From Taenia hydatigena (lineage: Eukaryota; Platyhelminthes; Cestoda; Cyclophyllidea; Taeniidae): a stretch of 64,000 nt of DNA. A program made the position numbers and the translations under genes. Under the pieces are notes generated by a model, which was not told the DNA's origin, ran no database searches, and worked only from the letters and a program-made list of their open reading frames with translations. Positions 12,246 through 23,830 of this stretch are shown one piece after another (the stretch's first letter is position 1; each line of letters starts with the position of its first letter). The stretch spans positions 1 to 64,000 of the forward strand of contig JADWOT020001198.1 of assembly GCA_036345935.2 (NCBI GenBank). Reading direction: 5' to 3'.

Positions 12246-12959
12246 TTAAAGTGATTGGAGTGATTAGAGCGAGTGACGTAAGGTCGTCACTACCATGAAT
12301 ATAGTCTGTGCCCTTAGAAGTCAGAGACGCGCTTTCTACAGCCTCATTGGCTAGATCGCCTTGTGATTGATGAGCGGATAGATACTGCTGCCCCTCTTTT
12401 TGAATGCTCTAGCGGCTCTGCTTAGGAGCACTTTCAACATCGCATCGTAGCTTGCATTAACCACTACATCTCCCATCGGCAATAGAGGCAAGGCGGTGTT
12501 ATCCGACCATGCGTCTCGCATTTGCTTTCCGTCTTTGGCGCCTACTTCTTTCTATGTCACATCAATCGGCACCATTTAGGCGCTATATTCTTCACTTTCG
12601 TGCACCCGCCCGCCCATTTGGCATTGAAGTAGTGTGCAGGCATTTACAATTGTCGTAAGGTCTCTGATAGGCAGGGTAATTAAGTGGATTGCGTGCACTG
12701 ATATATAACTATTTGCAGTTAAATAGATTAGCGCATCGAATGGCACCGGTGGCAGGCATAGCGTTTTTGCAGATGACGTTGAGACTGTGGGATAGGTGAA
12801 GTTTGGTAGGATAAGCGGTACTTGTGAATTGACAGAAAATGAAAAGTAGTGCGGAGAAGCATAACAGTAGGTTGTGATGAGCCTCTTTAGTCTGTCCATT
12901 AGTTTTTGCAAAAGGCAGCAGCTGTTGTCTCTTTGATTGCCGAACAACAAAAAGTTCAC
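12246..12959 (-). pseudogene. Possible decayed coding sequence, unrecognised
   Basis: A 127-codon minus frame (12959..12576) continues in the same frame to 12351 with only a TAA and a TAG inside about 200 codons, against roughly 12 stops expected. The part at 12551..12351 reads VGAKDGKQMRDAWSDNT and NASYDAMLKVLLSRAARAF. A neighbouring frame then stays open to 12246 (NEAVESASLTSKGTDY), as after a frameshift near 12355-12415. This fits an old pseudogene but no family is recognised, and competing open frames in 12720-12960 weaken the case. Confidence 0.25.
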
Positions 12960-13523
12960 GTGTGCTATGTCTATAAAACCATGAAAATTTGATGCAAGAA
13001 GACCTAATTTTTTGTCAATTTACGCTACTCTGCATTGCGTTACGTTGCGCCAAGGCGGTCTATGCCACTCCGCACTAACTTGCTCGACCAAACCCTACTT
13101 TGTGCTAAATTACTCAGCATTTGAGCAGTAAGGCCATTAATGTTGGGATGCAAAGCAGTTAGTTCTGGCTATTCTGTCCTCCTACTTCTGTAGTCGCAAG
13201 CTAGTGCTCACTAGCATGCCTTTCAAAATTAAAGATAAAAGGAGGTCAGCAGGAACAGAGCATTTGATTCTGACTCGAACAAATAGATCCGCCAAAGTAC
13301 AATAGCAACAGATACTCTTCAGTTTACATTGCTTTGGAGATCCGTTCAGTCATTTGCATGTCTCCAACTCGTCAAGAGGAGCTAAAGGCACCATCCACCT
13401 CTTTTGGCACCTTATTGTGTGAGTACTGAGCCAAAAGTACCAAAACCACTCAAATTAACACGACATGAATGCAACAATAATCGCGGTCATCACCACCACA
13501 CGGGGGTGCTTTATAACATGAGT
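12960..13523. other. No supported gene
   Basis: Short unique sequence before repeat D1. An ATG at 13358 with 20 codons to a GTGAGT donor (13419) is the only exon-like item and is chance-level. Confidence 0.35.
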
Positions 13524-14471
13524 TGGTGGGATGCAATTAAATTAATGACCATATGCCGAAGCCATAGGGATGTGCTTATATATTAGGATGGGACAGAATG
13601 CTCTCAACCATGGCAATTGGCCTGCTACTTAAAAGCGTATGGTAATGTGAATTCATTTAGGACAGTTTAAACCAACCATGCTCTGAGGATATTTATTATC
13701 CAGTCAGACATCTAGCCAGAATAGCCTGCTTCAATAAGCATAGCCTTTAAGATTCTACACTGACGATCTCGGTCTCCAAGTGCAAAGTAATGCAGCATGA
13801 AATAAGTCGCGCTAACGCAATCTGGTGGGAAGCGACACAGGGTTATCATGCTTCGTTTATGCTGGCTCATGACGTCTATAAGTCAAAAGAAGTGGTAAAG
13901 TGTCTCTGGTGCTGCAACAGATCTTCTGTTTATGGCTGTGAATTTTGAAGTTTCGTTCGTTTTGAAGGCTTTTTGTGGGTTAAATTATAAGCTTTGTGCC
14001 AAGAAGAGTTGACTAATGGCACAATCAAGGAAGCAGTTAAAAATATTCCAGGTTTATACTTTTCAACAAGTTTTCATGTGCTTGGGTGCATGCAATGCAC
14101 ATGAAAAAACAGCAGTGATAAGGCTAGCAGTTCAGTATTAATCGAGAACATAAAGTATAAAGCCGAGAGCGATTTTTGCTCCAATTTCACGTCAGCGTTA
14201 TCCGAAAAATGTCATGATTGCAGTGCCAAAAATGACCTTGAATGAAGTTTGCTGTGAATGGTGGTGTACGACCTAGCCGTTGACAAATTAAAAAGGCCTC
14301 ATTTAATTGCATTTGAAATTTAGAAATTGTATCCTTAATGAGTTCGAGGTAATGGGAGAGGGCCCAAGTGAAGGCGGCGATGACTGGGTTGTAAAATTAG
14401 ATTTGGATAGGATCGTTGCCCTTCAAGCAATAATTCGAAGGTAAAAGCAGTGGATTAACCTATGAACACAC
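13524..14471 (+). repeat. Direct repeat D1, copy 1 (948 bp)
   Basis: Matches 26483..27429 in the same orientation with about 17 differences, one of them a one-base length change in an A run (six A here, five there). Identity is therefore about 98 percent. Sequence to the left of tggtgggatgc is unrelated in the two places. The right end stops exactly at the N at 14472. No terminal repeats, target-site duplication or transposase was seen. Confidence 0.95.
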
Positions 14472-14472
14472 N
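14472..14472. other. Ambiguous base N, likely contig join
   Basis: The only N in the window. It stands at the exact base where D1 copy 1 stops matching D1 copy 2 (aacacac before it in both). A single N at the end of a near-identical repeat suggests that two contigs were joined here. Confidence 0.7.
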
Positions 14473-14619
14473 GAGGGCAACCACACCAGAAATTTACAAA
14501 AATGTGAGACCGTTTCCTTAAGGGGCAGCGCCGATTATCCTATCATGCACAGCCCGCAATCAGCTGGTGTGTGGATAAAAAAAGATACGATGGACAAAAT
14601 TTGTTGTTTTGGATAAAAG

Positions 14620-14804
14620 GAGAAGGCGTGGCTCCAACCACGACGAAAAGCACCTCTCACGTCACAAATTCTCTAGTGACAACTCAAGGTGGTTCCGTCG
14701 TAACATCCGCAACCACCGCTATCGATCGGACTACCTCAAACGCTTTATCAACTGCAATCACATTTGGCTCCGTGATTTTTATGTTGTCATCAATCTTAAT
14801 GTAA
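14620..14804 (+). CDS. Orphan last exon of a second Fn3/GPI-family gene
   Basis: The reading frame around 14571..14804 parallels exon 3 of the minus-strand Fn3 gene, even across the intron-exon border (RYDGQNLLF here, RYNGENVLF there). By analogy the exon starts after an AG at 14619, in phase 1. It reads GEGVAPTTTKSTSHVTNS, is rich in Thr and Ser, and ends in the hydrophobic tail SAITFGSVIFMLSSILM-like segment before the stop, typical of a GPI signal. It has one short stalk instead of the repeated stalk of the other gene. No Fn3 or signal exon is found upstream, where the D1 repeat and the N stand. The missing exons are probably displaced by the contig join, or this is a gene remnant. Confidence 0.55.
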
Positions 14805-16014
14805 TTCTGCGCGAACTTTCGACTAAAGAGCCCACCTCGAGCACTACAGCTCAAAACTTGTTTAACAGATGCGCCATTTTTTCCATTGCAGGACTCACTA
14901 AGCTAGGGAATGGTCAGATTGACAATCATGTGCCTTATTTAGCAATAAAGACATCAATCACTATAAACTACTTAACATGACACATACAGTTTTAACATTT
15001 CGATCCATTCTCATTGATGCACAAATGGGTTCGCAGGACACAGAAAACAATGCGCTAATTAGGAAGCATGCTGACATTCAATGCATAGTGATGGAAGGCT
15101 ATACTGTAATGCTGGGAACGTCTTTTAGTCCAGCGAGACCTTCCTGACCAAGGCTTTAGAGTTTTTGCCTTCCTGATTAGTTTGTTAGCTACACCCCTAG
15201 TGCAATAGCAGTCACTTCAAGCCCCTTGTCAATCACTTACTAGTAGTCGCACGTGGCTTGGCCGGCCAAGTGACTGGAATGCATGTAGGGACAGAATCAG
15301 GCTTAAACTTAAATGCGATGCACGCTCAAGTCCAGTCTTCATTGTTTAACAGCCATGCGGCATCACGCACGTTGATCTGTATTTGCAGGCTGTTTTACAC
15401 TAACCGTGAAAGCCCTGGGCTCCCACGTTAAATTGTGAATGGTGAGTGGTTAGTTACTAAAAAGATGGATTTTAACACTCTTAGAAATGGGATTGATAAT
15501 TTAGAGCCGTTTTGATAGTATTTGTTCTGAGGATGGACAGATAATTCCGATGCTTTACTCATTAACTTACTGCCACTTGAAAGAGTAGAAAATTTGCATT
15601 TAACTGTTTGCATATGTAGATGTGTGTATCTCTATCCCCGAGGCTTGCTTTAATCAGGTTGAGCTTGATTCATCTGGAGGCCGAAGTCGACCCTATGTTA
15701 TCGACGCCGAGACTTTGCTTAATTCCTATTGAACAGCATTAAGTTGAAGTGTGGTAACGAGACATGCCACCCAGTCTACTGCTTCTCTGGTGCTAGTACT
15801 CCAAGTAATAATTTGCGAATACTAATTGGTGTGAAACGAAAAATTAAAATGGGAATGGTTTCCTGGATTTATATGAAGGACAAACATCCTGAAACGGTGG
15901 GTGACTTTTTGCATTTATCTCGGTGAGAAATGCTTACTTAGCACTTCTTTTATCTGCATTTTTGATTAGCATGGTCACCTCAAATTCGCATTACAAACTT
16001 GTCATAAATCACGG
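14805..16014. other. No supported gene
   Basis: A plus frame at 15604..15732 stays open across a fair acceptor (ctttaatcag) and contains RSRPYVIDAETLLNSY before TGA. A 33 nt minus frame at about 15230-15265 is bounded by good splice signals. Neither links to a second exon, so no gene is called. Confidence 0.35.
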
Positions 16015-17120
16015 AGAAAACAATGAATGCTGAAGAGTAAGCAAACGAAATCTTAGCAATGGCTTACCAAAGCCATATTAAATAAGGGTACCCTCGGAAA
16101 CTTTTAGACAAGTGAATTTGGTGTCTCTGGTTGAACGGAACTTGGTATTCAGTGCTGGTATACTGCTAAACTGCTGCACGCTGTCGACATTTACTGCACC
16201 ATGAGGTGCCTTATTCTTTACTAAGAGAATTCCCATGCCTACAGGCTCACTTGGGTCGCACAAGGATCTCATGTTCAGATAAATCATTCCTACAAAACCC
16301 CTTTTTGGCAGAATAAAAGGAATTGTGCAGTAGTCCGAAAATTCTTTCTTCCGTGATCTTAGCAGAACAAACGATTTGCCCTCTGGAAGCTGTATTTCTA
16401 ATTAAGATTTGGTCTTGAACCATGCCAATGGCCCCTCATCCTTCCTTCTTCGTCGCGGGCAGTATGCACTTCCATAAGATAAGCCTTCAACGATTTTATT
16501 GCATGTCAATCGGTGATGATTGCAGAGCTTAATTGAGCAGTTGACTCTGCATCCAACTTGAATTAGAAGAGGAGCTAAGGAGTTGAGTTAGGTCGAGAAA
16601 TAATTATGGCAATCGCGAGAAACAGAGGTCATCAGGTGAGCGTGTGTCTGCTCCGATGTGGATTCGTGCACCATCGGCTGGCGCTTTGGCGCATACACAT
16701 CAGCCATGCGATCTGTGGGCGAACCACCTCCTTTGGTGCGCCTGATCGTCTCTGCGTCAATCTCTTATGCTGAGGTGCACAACCGCAGATAATTATCTTA
16801 ATTCTGATTTTAACTACTAAACGCGTATAAAATCGCTTTTACAGCCAATTTTAACTCAAATGCCTAATATTTTTGCCTGCCCGACATCTTTAAGGGTGGC
16901 CTTATTTTAGGTAGCTTTACCGAGCGTCTATTAAGATTCTCTTTCGTCGATTCTACAACTTTCCTTATCTTCTCCATAACCCACATTGAGTTGGTTGAAA
17001 ACACGGCCATAAGGAAGACGAAATGATGCGTCTTCACGGAGGAGAAGGCGAACACACACCTACCGTAATAGCCGGTTTTGTCGCAAAAGCGGTAAGTAGT
17101 CCGCTTCCATCTCGGTCGTT
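16015..17120 (-). pseudogene. Low-stop minus frame, possible decayed gene
   Basis: One minus frame runs about 368 codons with only seven internal stops, six of them TAA and one TAG, where about 22 would be expected at this base composition. Open stretches read YRFCDKTGYYGRC, MEKIRKVVESTKENLN, EIDAETIRRTKGGGSPTD, CRVNCSIKLCNHHRLTC and MRSLCDPSEPVGMG. No frameshift is needed over 1.1 kb. The MEK part near 16860-17000 has a diverged relative near 29420-29545. MRSLCDP-E-VG resembles a segment near the conserved core of RNA polymerase I large subunits, but what follows does not, so I do not assign it. It may be an old pseudogene, or partly chance. Confidence 0.22.
16855..17005 (-). repeat. Diverged repeat R2, copy 1
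   Basis: Aligns with 29415..29545 in the same orientation: shared blocks ttttgcctgc, a tttaagg/atggc core, tttactttaa/ttattttagg, and ctccataa followed by cc or gcc. Both encode a minus-strand MEK followed by a basic, Glu-rich segment. The match is weak and was judged only by eye. Confidence 0.35.
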
Positions 17121-20100
17121 ACCCCAATACCGATTGCTTATTTCTCATGCAGGTTCCCAGTGTCGTTGAATGGGTTGAAATCATTACTTAGAGGAATGGC
17201 ACCAGAGGGCCTCAGAGCGTGCAAGAAATGGTGAATAAGGAAGCTAGATGATTCCATTTGTTCAGTGACCTAATTGACGTGAGTTTAAGCACGAATGCTT
17301 TGACAATAAGGTGAATCTGTCTGCAGCTATTTTTGAAGACCTACTGCTTGTGCAACTCAAATACGGGTTAAGAAAAAGACAAGCGCTTGATAAAATGCTG
17401 TGGTGATGTGAGCGGGAGCTATCATGTTCAATGTGCCATCACTGGCAGATGAGCCACTGGTAAACTTTCCATCGCCATCAACAACTATGCTTTGGACGCC
17501 ACTGTAGTTTGGCCAGCGACCACAGCATCATATGCTATTTTGTGCGTAATGAAACTGTTGTCCGTCTTCTTGATTATTAAATTGATAGGCTGTTCGCTGA
17601 TACATAGGTCAACCACCAGTGACTAGACATATTTTCCATATTAGCCTAATTCCTCCTACGAATACAATTGAAAGAGATAAACTGGCCCTACCTCCTGTCA
17701 AAAACCAACTACTTGAGTTATATCCTGAAATGCAAAAGGTTAAAGATGTTGGCCAGGAATAGAAGTCTGTAGGCTTAATATGGCTGAGTAGGGGTGTTCC
17801 ATTTATTGATACTACAACATCTGCTGCTCAATTTTCGTCATAGTTTTCCTGTTTATTGCTATTGTACCTTAAAACTTGCATCTGTTTTGTGATGACCAGG
17901 ACATTTTTTTGGCTCAGTTGTGTGGCACATATAAGAATTAACCAAGCTTTGTATAGTCATGATAAATAATCGCATAAATTGCACCCCAATCTGCGCAGTA
18001 TAGTCCAATCTGAAGATAGGAGAGGTATAAACTAGCCATCCAACAATTCAATGCAATGTCAAAGGCGGGAGTCGCCTTTAGTGATGTTCTGTATAGCCTC
18101 CATACTTATAAAAAGAATCTCTTGGAAGAAAAAATTTTTCTAGAAAATCGGACCTGTAACTCTTTTAGCAGGAGAGAAAACTGATTGCTAGAAACATGTT
18201 GTCCTTTATTAAACAAAGACTTGATCGTCGAAATTGTGCAAGGTATTGCAGATCCCTTGAAATGCTCTTACAGCACCAAAGAGGTGAGAAAACTTACAAA
18301 ACGCCCCCTCCAACCCCTGCGCTGAACAAATACATGCATCAAAATTATCGTAAGCACTTTCTATTGACCCTCCAAAATAGCTTGCAAGCATAGTATGTCT
18401 TCTGGATGCTACAGACCATTTAAATCTTGCATTCGTTTCTCCAACATTTCATCAAAACACATGTTAGTAAGCTTGCCCTCATTAATCTTTAATGGGATGC
18501 AGTGTGTTCTGCTCCTCAGCCATAGCACTGGCATCGCACACAAATTCTTCTTAAACACATACTTTTTTTGCTACACCGCTGCACGAGAACGAAAGATTTA
18601 GAGGTACGCTTTCACTGTACAGAATGTTACCTAGAATTTGCGACGCAGGAGGAATTGAAAGAACACATGCGATCACATCATTTCTGTAGGTGTTGCTTTA
18701 CCCATCTGACGTATTTCATAATGATTGTTTATTAAAACGCCTCAGTCTCTTCTTTGCGGATGCTCGTATCGCAATGTTTGCTTAGAACACGAGTGAAAGC
18801 CATTGCGTCAGTATAAATGTGTGAGTTGTGGTAACCTTCACATTGGTTTATTCTTTTTCTAATTGAGACTGTTAGCTGAGTAAGGCGAGAGTAATCACTG
18901 CTGTGTGAGTGTTAGTGCATTAAAAATTATTTGCACGGTAGCATTATATGATCAACGGCCGAGCGTAATTATAGAGATCATATGTTGTTTGAATGCACTT
19001 CACATGTAAATGCAAAGACAACAAATTACGCACTCATTATTCTATATTTCAGTGCAGTCCAACAAGCTGCCTTGGTACTCAGCTATGGGCTTTGCTAGTA
19101 GACTTGCGCTCGATAAAAGGGGAAACCTTTGCTTCATCTGATGTCATTTTTGTATAACTCGATGTTACACGTGAGGACAGGCAAAATCGAGATGGTTACA
19201 CTAATATTTGTGGTGCATTAAAGCGAACATACCGATAAGAACAAAGAATAGGCTTGGAAAACAAGATGCTCTCTGGAAAGAAGACAGTGTACTAAAGGCA
19301 TTGCCGTGCTTGTGGTTAAACTGAAGTTGCACAGTACTACTTGGTACCTCTCCAACGCAGTGTCTGATGAAAGAGTTTTATTGCTGTGAAGGCGTCTGGT
19401 GCGTACATAGGTACATTTACCGGCTAAAACTGCTAAGAGATGCAAAGGTTGAAAAATGTTGTCGTATACCGATTGCAGTGAACTGCTTAATCAATCGAAA
19501 TTTTATTATGAGTAGCGTTCACGAGAACAACAATCATACTGACGATAGTACGACCGACATGCGTGCATAGGCTACGTAAGTGGGGACTGTTAAGATGATT
19601 AAGATCCAAACAAGTGCAACGTTATTCGCAGGCAGAGGTATCCACTAGCGAGAACGAACTTACTTGCTACAAAAACCTCTCCGCGTTTGAGTTTAACAGG
19701 TCCCTCCTCTCCATAGATCTGTACACTAAATGCCAAAGCATTTGACCATCGACAAGCGGCTATGTAGTGATTTACACTTAAAAGAAAAATCTTTTTTTCT
19801 TCCGGCAATTAGCCTTCGCTTAGGTCGCGTACAACTCTTAGACTCTGCTTTGAAATATGCCGCAGTGCCAATGAAAGTAAAAAGAGAAAGACCGTAACCA
19901 ACGCTAAATGCTGTTACTATTTATTCAGGCTTCGATATATATAATGACTGTAAATTTTCAGGCCATCTTAAAGTAGCGAATTCTGTGCCGGGAATGGTGG
20001 CGCCTCCAATAAGATTATCAAAACTAGAAACTACTGATACGAATGCTTGATCAAGTATCAAAAATAGCCACCAATTTTATTAACTTTAAAAGCTTGTAAA

Positions 20101-21485
20101 ACAATGATTGTCTTGTACTAATTATTCTTTCCTAAAACCCTGAAATTGATTAAATTATACTTCTTCCCTGTCCCCTAAGCAGTATGTTGGCCTGCGAATT
20201 GCACGAATGCAGTTTTTGTTTCTCAAAGCTTTTTAATGTGAACTGCAGTCGTTCTTTGTTAAATTCGGTATTCAAAACCAAGAAAAAAGAAGACATCAGA
20301 ATTCCATCTAGTCGTTTGTAGTTCAAAAAGAACTTGGAAAAGTGTCAGTTTTACCTCTACTGTAACGAAACACCACAAACAGCATTAATTTCATGCCAAT
20401 CACAGTTGTGAGCCCTTGCGTACTATGCATTTGTAGGCGTTGGTTTGAATTATCTTGAAATGTCATTTAGCCTGAATATTGAGCTGGAAGGTAGGAGGAT
20501 GCGGGCACGGAAAGCGCTGCAATAAAAGGAGAGGCTTTGTCGGTTGTCTGCTTCTTGCACCATTTAATTATATGGTCAAAGGAGTGTGGATTTTAAAGGG
20601 CGGTGGGATAGACAGTAATAAATTTGATCTCAAAACGGCATCGCAGTACATGAGGGAGGGAAGCATCATAAGCTGCGGTCATATTGCATTAGTGTTGGGT
20701 GTTATGGTTCCTTTGTTTATGCACCTCTCTCCTTACGTCTTCCTTATGCACTGCTGCGAGTCACCTCAGTTCACCTCATGAATCGAGAACTACCACAAGA
20801 TATCGACTCTGTAATAAGAAATTGGAGTTCAATTTTCGTCATTTATGGTACTAAGTGAACAATAGAGTGCAGTTACATGCCACAACTATCACTGTAGGCC
20901 CCTTAAGCGCGGGTCGGACCTAATCTGCCTACCCTACTTGAAGTACGTACTTTGCTAATTTACGGGAGAACTGCCTCACGCACGTGGCGAAGAATAGCAC
21001 CAGCCATGACCTGCTGCCACCATATGCTACCAATAGTTGTCAATCGCACTGATTTTCTGCTCTTGCTGGCCTTACTACATTGATTGCGTCATATTTTATT
21101 GCCTTGAAGGCTAGTCTTCAAACAGAGAAGGGTGAGACACGACGAGCCTGCATCAGCGATACCCACTGGATGCAAAAGTTACCATTAAGTCACACGGCAC
21201 TACAGCTCAATAAAAGTTACGTTCTCTTTTTCATTCCTGTATCTTAAGCACTCTATTTATTATGCCGGATTAAAGCCGAGCATTGTGACAACGCCTTACG
21301 CGGCCGTGCTGATACACAAGACAGGTATTTTTATCCTGCTTTCCAGATTTGTTTTAATGGGTAAATTGAATGTTGTAATGCGTATGTTTTTTGCGTCCTC
21401 CTGAAGAAACATGACTAAATTTTTTAAAGGTTGCATGCAGTTCCCCGCTTTTTTAATGTGCTTTCTCTATTTCGTACAAATTTAG
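17121..21485. other. No firm gene; scattered short open frames
   Basis: Minus frames between 17063 and 17275 (ALRPSGAIPLSNDFNPFND, then an in-frame TAA) and between 17380 and 17630 (VVDGDGKFTSGSSASDGT) could be more of the decayed sequence at 16.0-17.1 kb, but frames compete there. From 17.7 to 21.5 kb only short frames and AT-rich DNA were seen. Confidence 0.3.
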
Positions 21486-21896
21486 GCCACGATTGCTATT
21501 TGCACGCAAATGCCTTTGCAAAGTTTGCTTACTTAATTACAAATTTTGGCGATAAGCACTCAGTGACTGCGAATCTTGTGACGAAACAGGCGGTATCTCA
21601 CCCGAAAAAGAAATATATTCTAAAATGCTAAATGGCTATCACTAAGTCCTTATAGTAATTTTGCAAAAACGTATGACCTTATTCAATTCGTCTGCTCCTC
21701 TTGATACGGATAAACTCCAAACCCATTACTTCCGGCTGCCACACTATATCATATTCAGGGTGATGAAGAGTGGCGAATGGGTTTACGGTTGGCAGCATAA
21801 ATAGCGGACGAAAAAGACAAAATCTTGACTTGCACATGAAATTCATACTTCTTTGACTACGAAAAACTCATGATATACTAAACTGACCCATTGCAG

Positions 21897-22730
21897 AAAA
21901 TTTTGGCATTCTCGATGGGTTACAAACACAGGGCTCATGTTTTACTGAATGCACGTGGAACAATATGTGAATACCCCAGCCCTTTTGACATAGCAAGCAT
22001 TGGCGTTGCACTTCCGGAGTGGAAATCGGTTATCCTTTCAGAACATCAACATTCATACATGAGCAAGTGGAATTGGATTGACAAACATGTCTGCGCAGCC
22101 CTAAAGTCTCATTCGTAGCCACTGTCTCTCTTGTGGATTAACAAATACATTGAACAACATTTTGAACAAATGAAATTCCGTCTTCGGTTTTCATCCCTTC
22201 CTGTCCCCATGAATGCCTTTAAAAGGGTAGACTGCGTTTTAATAGAGTCCGAAATGAACACCAAAGTGCTGGCTCCTCCAGGCTTGACTTATTCGATGCT
22301 TGTGGAATTATCAATGAGAATAGTTAAAACCACTCGCACTACTGTGGCAGCCGTTAGTGTGTTGCGCCTTGCAAAGTCATATTTTATGTTAATAGGAAAC
22401 TACAGACTCATTTTAGGCCTCTTTGAAGGCAGCGAATTCGAACGGCGTCAAGAAGGAAGATTAAGGCTATCTGATTATGACTGCGCTTTCTATGTTATTG
22501 AACTTTTATTGCTCCTGCAGCAGTGTTTGAATGTTAGAGCTGAATTACACGACGTAATGTCGAACTTGTCTCCTGATCAGACATTTGGAATTATCATAAT
22601 TGGAGGCGAAGAATGCAAGAAGATTAGTGGGGTGAAGTTCTTCTTAGACTGTGCCGATGCACTTGGCTTCATGGATAACTCACCTCTGATGTCTGCACCA
22701 ATGAATTGGCGAATGTGGTGCATTCAGTAG
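21897..22730 (+). CDS. Unrecognised coding sequence divided by one in-frame TAG
   Basis: A frame opens after a good acceptor with a branch-point-like tactaaac (gacccattgcag, phase 0) and stays in one frame to 22730, interrupted only by TAG at 22116-22118. Thus 278 codons hold one stop where about 17 are expected, and the downstream part alone is about 200 codons. Features are ARGTICEYPSPFDIASIGV in the first part, then a helical part with VIELLLLLQQCLNVRAELHDVM and a segment FGIIIIGGEECKKISG. An upstream exon in phase 0 may lie at 21486..21602. It could be a gene with a recent nonsense mutation, an assembly error at the TAG, or a terminal exon followed by a decayed tail. No domain is recognised. 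Confidence 0.4.
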
Positions 22731-23289
22731 GATGTTACCCGGATCGCTAATTGCAGGAAATTATTTAAATGGTCATGTCAAGATGTCATTTAGAGGCGCA
22801 TGCAAGCACCTCTGTTTCAATTAGCTGCGATGCGCCATGCAGTGCTCGAATTTCCCGATCGGCTCTTATAACTACTTCATAATTAAATTGAAGCAACCAC
22901 AAGCGTTTGTTCTGCTCATTGTGCCCCCTTTCCTTTCTATAGTGATAAACCTACCATGTCCAGATCAGAATAATTTTGCAGAAGTCTAAGCAGGAGGCAT
23001 AATCCTCCTGATGGGTTTAATTCATTTCGGTGACTTTATTAAACACAAATTCCTAAAGAAGCCTTTTTTGGCAGTAAATAAGACGATGCTAAATAGTTAT
23101 TGAGGTGTTTACCGCGGTTTTATCTTTGGTAGAGCAGGATATGATTGTAGATAGCAGAATCGCAAGTAATCCTGAGTTGCAGCTTTCATAATCAAAAGAG
23201 ACCGATATTTTGAGCTGGCAAACGATCTCATTAAAAGCTCACGGAAGGGAGCGTTCTGCTTGAATTAGTTCAATGCACGACTGTCACAC
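22731..23289. other. No supported gene
   Basis: Intergenic-looking sequence between the 22 kb frame and repeat R3. Nothing recognised. Confidence 0.4.
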
Positions 23290-23830
23290 TGAAATTCGCC
23301 AATGTGTAGGAACGTGCTTAGGACGGTTCCAAGAGAGGGGTCTGCAGCTTGAATTTTATTCCTATGCCAAGGAGCTTGCCGCCTATTTCCAACTTTGTGC
23401 GTGCATAATCACCTGATGTGGGTTGTTTGAGCTTAGATAATGCTGCAACAGGATAGGGGAGTTTTCCTGAGTACCGGACTCCATTGTGAAGGAAGGCCTG
23501 GGTACCGGTCGGCTTTCGTGCTAACTGTTTTACTTGCTTTTCTCTAAAGTGTTTCAAATGCGCGGATGGTATCAGTGAACCTCGATGCTCCACAAGGCGT
23601 GGTGGCGGTTCCAAGCTTATTCTCCTGGTCTCTTTAGTGGTGTGCTGAGGACCATGACTCTTGCGAGTATCAGCACAAGCTAATCAGAAAACGTCGTGTT
23701 CACTGCCATTCGCCTAATTATTTGAATGGCTGAGCGGGTGGTGTAAGTGGTAGTCGCGTGATTTGGTAGCACACCTGTCACATTTGCGCATGCATGTGAT
23801 TGAAGGCACCATTCTTCACCAGAATAGGTA
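23290..23830 (-). repeat. Diverged repeat R3, copy 1
   Basis: Aligns in order with 41345..41805. Shared blocks include attcgccaatgtgt versus actcgccaatgtgt, tttctctaaagtg followed by ttcaaatgcg or ttcgaatacg, and a nearby gaggcctt/ctcgatgc region. Identity is about 65-70 percent by eye, and this copy has about 55 extra bases near 23425. The minus frame 23614..23318 is 98 codons long here. The shared tract translates on the minus strand as KHFREKQ here and KHFRERQ in the other copy, so the ancestor may have coded on that strand. Confidence 0.5.

Noticed and set aside
13358..13418. ATG frame ending at GTGAGT, possible first exon of the orphan GPI-family gene
   Set aside because: No signal peptide, and the Fn3 exon is absent. 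The phase-1 end alone is not enough.
16200..16290. RNA polymerase I large-subunit match (MRSLCDP-E-VG)
   Set aside because: The invariant residues that should follow are missing, and the similarity covers about 13 residues only.
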